From: Candidatus Cibiobacter qucibialis
Lineage (GTDB): Bacteria; Bacillota; Clostridia; Oscillospirales; Ruminococcaceae
Assembly: GCA_004000625.1 (NCBI GenBank)
Contig: SAUS01000080.1
Location: 1-10,429 of the forward strand
DNA: 10,429 nucleotides
Direction of reading: 5' to 3'
Shown: positions 1-6,669 of the stretch, piece by piece
Layout: every line of letters starts with the position of its first letter
Position numbering within the stretch: the first letter of the stretch is position 1
Translations under genes and position numbers: made by a program
Notes under the pieces: model-generated
Databases searched by the model: none
Told to the model about the DNA's origin: nothing
The model's input: only the letters and a program-made list of their open reading frames with translations

Positions 1-87
1 TTATCGAGCATTTTGGCAACGCAGATGCCGTGCCGCAGCCGTCGGAGCGGTGCTTAAGCCGTAAGGCGGGAATTGTGCGGTGTTGCC
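1..87 (-). mobile_element. MITE-like element, copy A (partial, reverse orientation)
   Basis: Read on the minus strand this matches the left part of the complete elements at 3667-3902 and 8484-8655: the terminal repeat GGCAACACCGCACAATTC, then the shared arm, up to the first bases of the central palindrome, where the window begins. Its outer end is followed at 88-91 by TTAG, which is CTAA in element orientation and fits the NTAA target duplication of the other copies. The second half and second duplication lie outside the window, so completeness is unknown. It sits 25 nt beyond the stop of the second ABC transporter gene. Confidence 0.85.
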
Positions 88-116
88 TTAGTTGGGGTTA
101 TGCAGCGGGGCAGGCG

Positions 117-1889
117 TTACGCCTTGGCAAATTGACTTGCATACAGGTTGGCGTAAAAGCCGCCCCTGGCCAGCAGCTCCTCGTGGGTGCCGCGCTCAAT
201 AATGTTGCCGGCTTTCATCACAAGGATCTGATCGGCGTTTTTGATGGTGGAAAGGCGGTGCGCCACAATAAAGCTGGTGCGGCCTTTCATCAGTTCCTCA
301 AAGGCATCCTGAACCAGCACTTCGGTACGGGTATCAATGCTGGAGGTTGCTTCGTCCAGAATCAGGATGGGCGGCTTGCGCAGCATAACACGGGCAATGC
401 AAAGCAGCTGCTTCTGGCCCTGGCTGATGTTGCCGCCGTCCTCGGCAATAACGGTATCATAGCCCTGGGGCAGGCGGCAGATAAAGCTGTGGGCGCGGGC
501 ACGCTTGGCGGCGTCGATGATCTCCTCGCGGGTGGCGTCCGGCTTGCCGTAAGCAATGTTATCTGCCACAGTACCGGCTTTCAGCCAGGTTTCCTGCAAG
601 ACCATACCCAGGTTGCCGCGCAGCGAATCCCGCGTTACGGTGTCAATGGGGTGGCCGTCCACCTTCAGGGTGCCGCCGTTGATCTCGTAAAAGCGCATCA
701 GCAGGTTGACCAGGGTGGTTTTGCCGCAGCCGGTGGGGCCGACCAGGGCAATGCGCTGGCCGGGCTGGACGCGCAGGTTCATGTCTTCAATCAAGGGCAC
801 ATCCGGCACATAGCGGAACTTGACATGCTCAAACTCCACATTGCCTGCACCGTGGGGCAGGGTAACGGCATCGGGGGCATCGGGCAGGATGGGGTCTTCG
901 TCAATAAAGTCGAACACACGCTGCGCACAGGCCAGGGCGTTCTGCAGCTCGGTCATAACGCCGGAAATATCATTGAACGGCTTGGTGTATTGGTTGGCAT
1001 AGTTCAGCAGAACCGAAAGCTCGCCGACCGTAATGCCGCCGCCAATGGCAACCAGCGCGCCCACCACGCCGACCGCCGCATACACCAGCGCGTTGACAAA
1101 GCGGGTGGCAGGGTTGGTGATGGAGGAAAAGAAGGTGGCCTTTACGCCGCAGATCTGCAGATCGGCGTTGATCTTGTCAAAGCGCTCCTCGGCGCGGCTT
1201 TCGTAACCGAAGGCGCGGACAAGATGCTCGTTGCCGATCAGCTCATCCACCAGACCGGTCAGCTCGGCGCGGGTCTCGCTCTGTACGCGGAACATATCAT
1301 AGGTATGCTCTGCAATGAACTTTGCCACAAAGATGGAAAGCGGGGTGAGAACCACAACGATCAGGGTAATGCGCCAGTCAATGGAAAGCATAAAGCCCAA
1401 AGTGCCCACAATGGTCAGAATGCCGGTGAACAGCTGGGTAAAGCCCATCAACAGGCCGTCACTGAACTGCTCCACATCGGTGTTAATGCGGCTGATGGTG
1501 TCGCCGGGCTTGTGGGCATCCATATAGCTCAGGGGTAAAATCTCCATGTGCTGGAACGCCTGCACGCGGATGTCGCGCACCACCTGGAAGGTGATGCGGT
1601 TGTTCACCATGTTCATCAGCCACTGGCAGATGGAGGTGATACACACGGTAACGCCAAACTGGATGGCAATCTTGCCCAGGGCAGGAAAGTTGACATTGCC
1701 CTGGCCCACAATCAGGTCCACGCCGCGGCCCGAAAGAATGGGGGCGTACAGCGTGGTAAGAACGGTAACGGCGGCAAGCAGCAGGGTGAACAGCACCAAA
1801 CCGCGGTACGGCTGGATCAGCTTTAACACGCGCTGAATGGTGCCTTTACTGCCCCGCAGGGAAACACGCTTTTTCTTTGCATTGCTCAT
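117..1889 (-). CDS. Heterodimeric ABC exporter, subunit with the catalytic Walker B glutamate (BmrD/YheH-like)
   Basis: This is a 590-residue type I ABC exporter half-transporter, with a membrane domain at about residues 25-315 and a nucleotide-binding domain at about 350-585. Visible motifs are Walker A GPTGCGKTT (384-392), a Q-loop region containing LQETW, Walker B ILILDE with D512 and catalytic E513, and the switch His544 (IVAHRLST). The signature motif is ISQGQ (488-492) instead of LSGGQ, so this chain contributes the non-canonical signature to the partner's ATP site. It is translated after the upstream subunit with an ATGA overlap. Its ribosome binding site, GGAGGTGG, lies inside the end of that gene, indicating translational coupling. 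By family (BmrCD, LmrCD, TM287/288) the complex exports drugs or lipophilic compounds across the cytoplasmic membrane. The substrate cannot be read from sequence. Confidence 0.95.
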   Translation of the reverse strand: MSNAKKKRVSLRGSKGTIQRVLKLIQPYRGLVLFTLLLAAVTVLTTLYAPILSGRGVDLIVGQGNVNFPALGKIAIQFGVTVCITSICQWLMNMVNNRITFQVVRDIRVQAFQHMEILPLSYMDAHKPGDTISRINTDVEQFSDGLLMGFTQLFTGILTIVGTLGFMLSIDWRITLIVVVLTPLSIFVAKFIAEHTYDMFRVQSETRAELTGLVDELIGNEHLVRAFGYESRAEERFDKINADLQICGVKATFFSSITNPATRFVNALVYAAVGVVGALVAIGGGITVGELSVLLNYANQYTKPFNDISGVMTELQNALACAQRVFDFIDEDPILPDAPDAVTLPHGAGNVEFEHVKFRYVPDVPLIEDMNLRVQPGQRIALVGPTGCGKTTLVNLLMRFYEINGGTLKVDGHPIDTVTRDSLRGNLGMVLQETWLKAGTVADNIAYGKPDATREEIIDAAKRARAHSFICRLPQGYDTVIAEDGGNISQGQKQLLCIARVMLRKPPILILDEATSSIDTRTEVLVQDAFEELMKGRTSFIVAHRLSTIKNADQILVMKAGNIIERGTHEELLARGGFYANLYASQFAKA

Positions 1890-3625
1890 AAGGTCTTTTC
1901 CACCTCCTCGCGGCTCAGCTGGCTCAGGCAGATCTCGCGGTAAACATCGCAGGTTTTCAGCAGGTTGGCATGGGTGCCGCTGCCAACCAGATTGCCGTCA
2001 TCCAGCACCAGAATGCGGTCCGCACGCTGCACAGCGGAAGCACGCTGGGAAACAATAAATACCGTCATGCCATGGGTCTGCTCTTTCAGCGCTTTGCGCA
2101 AAGCAGCGTCCGTGGCAAAATCCAGGGCGGAGGAACTGTCGTCCAAAATCAGTACCTGGGGGTGAGGCACCAGCGCGCGGGCAATGGTCAGGCGCTGGCG
2201 CTGGCCGCCGCTAAAATTGCGCCCGGCGGTCTCCACCGGTTCATCCAGCCCTTTGGGCTTGCCGCGCACAAAGTCCGCCGCCTGGGCAATCTCCAGGGCC
2301 TGCCAGATCTGCTCATCGGTGGCATCGGGGCAGGCCCATTGCATGTTGTCCCGGATGGTGCCGGTAAACAGCACGGCGCGCTGCGGCACAATGCCGATCA
2401 TCTGGCGCAGCTGGGCAAAGCCGTACTGCTGCACGGCATGGCCAAACAGTTCAACGCTGCCGCTGGTGCAGTCATAAAAACGGGGAATCAGGTTGATCAG
2501 GGTGGATTTGCCGCTGCCCGTGCCGCCGATCACGCCGATGGTCTGGCCGTTCTGGGCGGCAAAGCTGATGTCCGTCAGGCTGGGGGCACCGGCACCGTGG
2601 TAGGTAAAGCCCACATGGTCAAATGCAACGGCCGGGGCGCCCGCTGCCGGGGCAAGGGCGGCCGCGGCGGGGTCGGTCATCGTGGATTTGGTGTTCAGAA
2701 TCTCCGAAACACGGATGCCGCTGGCCAGTGCGCGGGTGACAGAAACCACCAGATCGGCAATGCGCAGCAGGTTGATAAGGATCTGGTTCATATAGTTGAT
2801 TAGGGCAATGATCTCGCCCTGGGTCAGCGCGCCGCTGTTTACCTGCAGCCCGCCGCGCATCAGGATGGCGATCACGCCCAGGTTGACGATGAGATAGGTC
2901 AGCGGGGTCATCAAAGCGGAAATGCGCCCGGCGGTCAGCTGGAAAGTTTTCAGTTTGTCGTTCACGGCGGTAAAATCCGCAATTTCGTCATCCTGCCGTG
3001 CAAAGGCGCGCACCACGCGGGCACCCACATAATTTTCGCGGGTCAGCAGGGTCACTTTGTCCAGCGTATTCTGGGCGGCGCGGTACTGGGGCACCGTCAC
3101 CCGCATGATCAGCCAGACCACCAGCGAGATGGCCAGCGTGACCAGCACGAACCAGAACCCCATGGTGGGGCTGATGACAAACGCCAGAATCAGCGCGCCG
3201 ATGACAATAAACGGGCAGCGCAGCAAAAGGCGCAGCGTCATGTTTACGCCGTTTTGCAGCTGGTTCACATCGCTGGTCATGCGGGTGACCAGCGTGGGCG
3301 TGCCGATGCCGTCCAGCTCCGTGTAAGAGAGGGTATCAATGTGGCGGAACAGCGCCCCGCGCAGCGCCGTGCCATAGCCCAGCGCGGCCTTGGCGGCAAA
3401 ATACTGCGCCGTCAGGCTGGATGCCATACCCACAACCGCAAGCAGCACCATCAAGCCGCACTGCTTGCCAATATAAGCCAAATCCCCGTTTTTGATGCCC
3501 ACATCAATGATGTTGGCTACCACAAGGGGAACCAACAGCTCAAAGCAGGCTTCCAGCATTTTGAACAGCGGGGCAAGGATGGATTCTTTCTCGTATCCTT
3601 TCAAAAACCGCAGCATGTTCCGCAT
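1886..3625 (-). CDS. Heterodimeric ABC exporter, subunit with degenerate ATPase site (BmrC/YheI-like)
   Basis: This is a 579-residue half-transporter, first gene of the exporter operon. The membrane domain spans about residues 15-300 and the nucleotide-binding domain about 335-570. Walker A is GGTGSGKS (367-374) and the signature is canonical, FSGGQ (471-475). Walker B reads LILDDSSSALD: Asp496 stands where the catalytic glutamate is expected. The H-loop reads IVSQRAS, with Gln527 in place of the switch histidine. This pair of substitutions is the hallmark of the degenerate site in asymmetric exporters such as TM287/288, and it complements the ISQGQ signature of the downstream partner. The first ATG has only a weak AAGG-type ribosome binding site about 11 nt upstream. 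A second ATG three codons in is not better served, so the longer form is kept. Confidence 0.95.
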   Translation of the reverse strand: MRNMLRFLKGYEKESILAPLFKMLEACFELLVPLVVANIIDVGIKNGDLAYIGKQCGLMVLLAVVGMASSLTAQYFAAKAALGYGTALRGALFRHIDTLSYTELDGIGTPTLVTRMTSDVNQLQNGVNMTLRLLLRCPFIVIGALILAFVISPTMGFWFVLVTLAISLVVWLIMRVTVPQYRAAQNTLDKVTLLTRENYVGARVVRAFARQDDEIADFTAVNDKLKTFQLTAGRISALMTPLTYLIVNLGVIAILMRGGLQVNSGALTQGEIIALINYMNQILINLLRIADLVVSVTRALASGIRVSEILNTKSTMTDPAAAALAPAAGAPAVAFDHVGFTYHGAGAPSLTDISFAAQNGQTIGVIGGTGSGKSTLINLIPRFYDCTSGSVELFGHAVQQYGFAQLRQMIGIVPQRAVLFTGTIRDNMQWACPDATDEQIWQALEIAQAADFVRGKPKGLDEPVETAGRNFSGGQRQRLTIARALVPHPQVLILDDSSSALDFATDAALRKALKEQTHGMTVFIVSQRASAVQRADRILVLDDGNLVGSGTHANLLKTCDVYREICLSQLSREEVEKTL

Positions 3626-3653
3626 GAACGCACCAACCTTTTTGTAATATCAA

Positions 3654-3681
3654 ATTATATGCCTAAGGCAACACCGCACAA
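3654..3681 (-). promoter_or_regulatory. Candidate promoter of the ABC exporter operon
   Basis: On the minus strand a perfect TATAAT (3659-3654) lies 28 nt before the ATG at 3625. A TTGTGC sequence (3681-3676), 16 nt upstream, could serve as a weak -35 (3 of 6 bases). That -35 would lie inside the terminal repeat of the mobile element at 3667-3902. The -10 is convincing; the -35 is an inference. Confidence 0.45.
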
Positions 3682-3902
3682 TTCCCGCCTTGCGGCTTAA
3701 GCACCACTCCGACGGATCTCCGCGCCAAGAGCCGCCGCAAGCGGCGGTTGCGCTCCGAAGCGCCTCGCTGCGGCTCGGTGTGCGGCACGGCATCTGCGTT
3801 GCCAAAATGCTCGATAATACACAAAGTATTATCTGCGCTTTTGGCTTAGCATCTGCCGCACCTCGCTCGCCGTATCGGCACTTAGAATTATGCGGTATTG
3901 CC
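3667..3902 (+). mobile_element. MITE-like element, copy B (complete, long form, 236 bp)
   Basis: The left terminus GGCAACACCGCACAATTC and the inverted right terminus GGCAATACCGCATAATTC agree at 16 of 18 bases. Directly outside both ends stands CTAA (3663-3666 and 3903-3906), a 4-bp target duplication. In the middle is a perfect palindrome GATAATAC-ACAAA-GTATTATC (3813-3833), with outer CCAAAA/TTTTGG arms. Compared with the copy at 8484-8655, this one has 67 nt (3714-3780) where the other has 3, and that extra part holds a GC-rich hairpin CCGCCGC-AA-GCGGCGG (3732-3747). The final 122 bases match the other copy with one difference. There is no transposase gene and no credible reading frame, so any movement would depend on an enzyme encoded elsewhere. 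Confidence 0.88.
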
Positions 3903-4066
3903 CTAAAACAGAGCATACTTTTTAATCATACAACAGATGCGTCTAAATGCCAAGTTGAAAAACGCAATAAAACCAATGAAACCAATATTTTTTGCGGCCA
4001 GCCACAAAAACAGGCCGGATGGCAGCGCCTTGCCCGGTTTCGATGATTATTTGCACCCTGCCCGCC

Positions 4067-4072
4067 TATACT
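4067..4072 (+). promoter_or_regulatory. Possible -10 box for the Clp ATPase gene
   Basis: TATACT lies 51 nt before the ATG at 4124. No good -35 is found at 16-18 nt; TTGCAC at 4051 is only 10 nt away. The rest of 3907-4123 holds A/T-rich sequence and no gene or clear structure. I see no CtsR-type direct repeats and no CIRCE element of the kind that control clp genes in many Firmicutes. Confidence 0.25.
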
Positions 4073-4105
4073 TGCAGTGGGGTAACCCGCAACGCTGCAA
4101 CATGT

Positions 4106-4112
4106 AGGAGGG
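4106..4112 (+). promoter_or_regulatory. Ribosome binding site fixing the Clp ATPase start
   Basis: AGGAGGG stands 11 nt before the ATG at 4124. The reading frame is open back to an ATG at 3992, but that start lacks a Shine-Dalgarno sequence. The residues it would add do not resemble a Clp N-terminus, whereas the protein from 4124 begins like one. Confidence 0.8.
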
Positions 4113-4123
4113 CAGAGGTCACT

Positions 4124-6415
4124 ATGTTTTATTATCATAAAGGTTTAACCCGCGCCGCACGGCGCACCGTCGCCACCGCGATCACCATCGCAGGCCGGCA
4201 GGGGTGTACGGCGGTGGATACCGGGCACCTGCTGCTTGCAATGCTGCAAACCGGGCGGGGCACTGCGGTGGAGTTTCTGCGCCGCAAACAGATCACGGTA
4301 ACGGCACTTTCGGCCTGTGCCTCCCAGCGGGCCTGCACGGGCCGCCCGCTGCACCTGCGCGGCCGGGACCTTGCGCCCGAAAGCCGCAAGGCGCTGGAAT
4401 TCGCTGTTCTGGGGGCCCATGCCGCCCGCGTGAACAAAGCGGAGAACGAACACCTGCTCTGTGCCATGCTGGAAGATACCGCCTGCACGGCCAGCGTGTG
4501 GCTGGCGGGCCTTGGGCTGGAAGTTCCACGCGCCGCGCGGGAATGCCGCCAGCTTTCCGGCCAGCTGGTTTTGCCCAGCAGCCCCCGCATGAGCAGTACC
4601 CGCGGCAGCCGCCCCAGTGAGAAATATGGCCGTGACCTGACCCGCCTTGCGCAGGAAGGCCAGCTGGACCCCGTACTTTGCCGGGATGATGAGCTGGAAC
4701 GCATGATCGAAATTTTGTGCCGCCGCCAAAAGAATAACCCATGCCTTTTGGGGGAGCCGGGCGTGGGCAAAAGCGCCCTGGCCGAAGCCCTGGCCCAGCG
4801 CATTGCCGCCGGGCAGGTAACGCCCAGCTTAAAGGGCAAGCGGGTGCTGGCGCTGGATATGGCATCCATGGTGGCGGGCACCAAGTACCGCGGCGATTTT
4901 GAGGAGCGGTTCAAAAACCTGCTGGAAGAGCTTTACCGCGACCGTTCCACCATTCTGTTTATTGACGAGATCCATGTGATCGCCGGGGCCGGTGCGGCGG
5001 AAGGCGCGATCGATGCGGCCAGTATCTTAAAGCCGATGCTGGCCCGCGGGGAAATCCAGCTCATCGGTGCGACCACACCGGAGGAATACCGCAAGACCAT
5101 CCAGAAGGACTCCGCCCTTGACCGCCGCTTTGGCATGGTGAATATTGAGGAACCGACCCCACAGCAGGCAGAAAAAATTTTAACCGGCCTGATGCCCCGG
5201 TATGAGCGCTACCACGGGGTGCGCATCCCGCAGGAGGCGATCCGCGCCGCGGTGGAGCTGAGCGTGCGCTACCTGCCGGGGCGCTACCTGCCGGACAAGG
5301 CCATTGACCTGTTGGACGAAGCCGCCGCGGCGCTGCGGATTTCAGGCGGGGAGCAATCCATGCTGCCAGGCAGCAAAATGCCGGTGCTGACCTCGGCGGA
5401 AATTGCCAAGGTGGTGGGCAAGGCCAGCGGCGTGCCCGCCGAGCGGGTAGGGGAGGCGGAGCGTGTGCGCCTGGACCAACTGGAAGCCCGCCTTGCCGCG
5501 CAGGTGATTGGTCAGCCGCGCGCGGTGCATGCCGTGGCGGCGGCTATCCGGCGCAGCCGCACCGGCCTGCGGGAAGCTGGCCGCCCCATTGGCGCAATGC
5601 TGTTTTTAGGTCCCACCGGCGTAGGCAAAACCCAACTGGCCCGTACCCTGGCCCAAAGCTGGTTTGGCAGCGAAAAAGCCCTGCTGCGGTTTGATATGAG
5701 CGAATATATGGAGCAGCACACGGTGGCACGGCTGATCGGCGCACCGCCGGGCTATGTGGGGCACGATGAGGGCGGCCAGCTGACCGAAGCCGTGCGCCGC
5801 CGCCCCTACAGTGTGGTGCTGTTTGATGAAATTGAAAAGGCCCACAGCGATATCCAGAATATTCTGCTGCAGATTTTGGAAGATGGCACCTTGACCGATG
5901 CCCAGGGGCGCAAGGCGGATTTTTCCAACACGATCATTCTGCTCACCTCCAACCTGGGGGCGCGCTGCCTGGCGGGGCAGGCCAGCCCGCTGGGCTTCGG
6001 CGCTGCCGCCGAAGAAACCGCCCGCCGCGGCAAAAAGGCATTACAGGAAGCCAAAGATTATTTCCGCCCGGAGCTGATGGGCCGCCTGGACGATGTGGTG
6101 CTGTTCGACCCGCTTGGCCCCGCCCAGCTGGCCGCGATCGCGGATCGCCTACTCTGCGAGCTGGAAGAACGCGCCGCCCGCCAGGGCTACACCCTGCGCC
6201 ATACCCCGGCGGCTGCTGCGGCGCTGGCAGGTGATACCGTACCCGCCTATGGTGCGCGGGAGCTGCGCCGCAAGGTGAGCCGCGCCGTGGAGCAGGCCCT
6301 GGCCGACCGCATTGCCGCCGGTACTGCCCGCCCCGGCGTGTTGTTTGTGGCGGATGCCGCTCCGGACGGACACATTACCCTGACAATGGGGGATGTGGCG
6401 GCGTGCGCATCGTGA
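4124..6415 (+). CDS. Clp/HSP100 AAA+ ATPase, ClpC/ClpA-type, without middle domain
   Basis: This is a 763-residue ATP-driven unfoldase. Two Clp_N repeats occupy about residues 1-135. D1 has Walker A GEPGVGKS (210-217), Walker B D281-E282 (FIDEIH) and arginines 334-335 (LDRRF). D2 has Walker A GPTGVGKT (496-503), Walker B D568-E569 (FDEIEKA), Arg654 (FRPELMGR) and sensor-2 Arg712 (YGARELRR). The segment between D1 and D2 is only about 22 residues (400-421), so both the ClpB coiled-coil and the ClpC UVR middle domain are missing; ClpA is built this way. An LGF tripeptide (623-625) sits where ClpC and ClpA carry their ClpP-docking loop, so I infer it feeds substrates to ClpP rather than acting as a ClpB disaggregase. 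It stands alone, without ctsR, mcsA or mcsB beside it. Confidence 0.93.
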   Translation: MFYYHKGLTRAARRTVATAITIAGRQGCTAVDTGHLLLAMLQTGRGTAVEFLRRKQITVTALSACASQRACTGRPLHLRGRDLAPESRKALEFAVLGAHAARVNKAENEHLLCAMLEDTACTASVWLAGLGLEVPRAARECRQLSGQLVLPSSPRMSSTRGSRPSEKYGRDLTRLAQEGQLDPVLCRDDELERMIEILCRRQKNNPCLLGEPGVGKSALAEALAQRIAAGQVTPSLKGKRVLALDMASMVAGTKYRGDFEERFKNLLEELYRDRSTILFIDEIHVIAGAGAAEGAIDAASILKPMLARGEIQLIGATTPEEYRKTIQKDSALDRRFGMVNIEEPTPQQAEKILTGLMPRYERYHGVRIPQEAIRAAVELSVRYLPGRYLPDKAIDLLDEAAAALRISGGEQSMLPGSKMPVLTSAEIAKVVGKASGVPAERVGEAERVRLDQLEARLAAQVIGQPRAVHAVAAAIRRSRTGLREAGRPIGAMLFLGPTGVGKTQLARTLAQSWFGSEKALLRFDMSEYMEQHTVARLIGAPPGYVGHDEGGQLTEAVRRRPYSVVLFDEIEKAHSDIQNILLQILEDGTLTDAQGRKADFSNTIILLTSNLGARCLAGQASPLGFGAAAEETARRGKKALQEAKDYFRPELMGRLDDVVLFDPLGPAQLAAIADRLLCELEERAARQGYTLRHTPAAAAALAGDTVPAYGARELRRKVSRAVEQALADRIAAGTARPGVLFVADAAPDGHITLTMGDVAACAS

Positions 6416-6418
6416 GAG

Positions 6419-6460
6419 AGTGGAGAGTGGGTAGTGGTCAGTGGACAGGGAGCAGTGCAG
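6419..6460 (+). repeat. Heptanucleotide tandem repeat, AGTGGNN
   Basis: Starting 4 nt after the Clp ATPase stop, AGTGG recurs with exact 7-nt spacing at 6419, 6426, 6433 and 6440. Two degenerate units follow (AGGGAGC, AGTGCAG). The region is non-coding. Function is unknown. Confidence 0.7.
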
Positions 6461-6470
6461 GCAGCCCGGC

Positions 6471-6493
6471 GGGCCGATGGCGAGCATCGGCCC
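6471..6493. repeat. GC-rich hairpin between convergent genes
   Basis: GGGCCGAT (6471-6478) and ATCGGCCC (6486-6493) form a perfect 8-bp stem with a 7-nt loop. No T-tract follows, so it is not a classical intrinsic terminator. It could still mark the 3' end of the Clp ATPase transcript. Hairpins of the form CGGGCCGAT...ATCGGCCCCTACA feel familiar as dispersed repeats in gut Clostridia, but I cannot verify that here. Confidence 0.6.
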
Positions 6494-6506
6494 CTACAAA
6501 TGGGGG

Positions 6507-6524
6507 TTAAGGGTGTTGCCTTAA
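6507..6524 (-). repeat. Excision scar or solo end of the MITE-like element
   Basis: The sequence reads TTAA-GGGTGTTGCC-TTAA. The last nine bases of the central part, GGTGTTGCC, are exactly the outer end of the element in reverse orientation (as at 79-87), and the flanking TTAA pair has the size and form of the target duplications of the complete copies. The simplest reading is an insertion that lost all but about 10 bp. Confidence 0.55.
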
Positions 6525-6558
6525 ATGCAATCCAAAAATAAAAACGGAATACACCAAC

Positions 6559-6605
6559 AAAAAATCTGCCCGCTTCCCCGCATCATACCGGGAAAACAGG
6601 CAGAT
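6559..6605 (-). terminator. Intrinsic terminator of murC
   Basis: On the minus strand ATCTGCC (6605-6599) pairs with GGCAGAT (6570-6564). A second internal stem TTCCC/GGGAA lies inside, and the hairpin is followed by a run of T (6564-6559). It lies 65 nt after the murC stop. The other strand has a T/A-rich tail (ATTATTATTTTA) and may work weakly for the convergent Clp gene. Confidence 0.78.
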
Positions 6606-6669
6606 ATTATTATTTTATGGGATAATAGCGTCTATATAGCGATAACGGCATGGTGGCGCAGCATAAATT

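Noticed and set aside
30..1538. Long plus-strand open frame opposite the second ABC gene
   Set aside because: It is antisense to a fully supported ABC gene, begins inside the mobile element, has a low-complexity Gly/Ala/His/Gln-rich composition typical of shadow frames in G+C-rich DNA, and has no ribosome binding site.
3992..4123. Upstream in-frame extension of the Clp ATPase (44 more residues)
   Set aside because: There is no ribosome binding site at 3992, the added residues are unlike a Clp N domain, and AGGAGGG precedes the ATG at 4124.
3903..4123. CtsR or CIRCE heat-shock operator before the Clp gene
   Set aside because: I looked for the GGTCAAA direct repeats of CtsR and the TTAGCACTC/GAGTGCTAA inverted repeat of HrcA and found neither.
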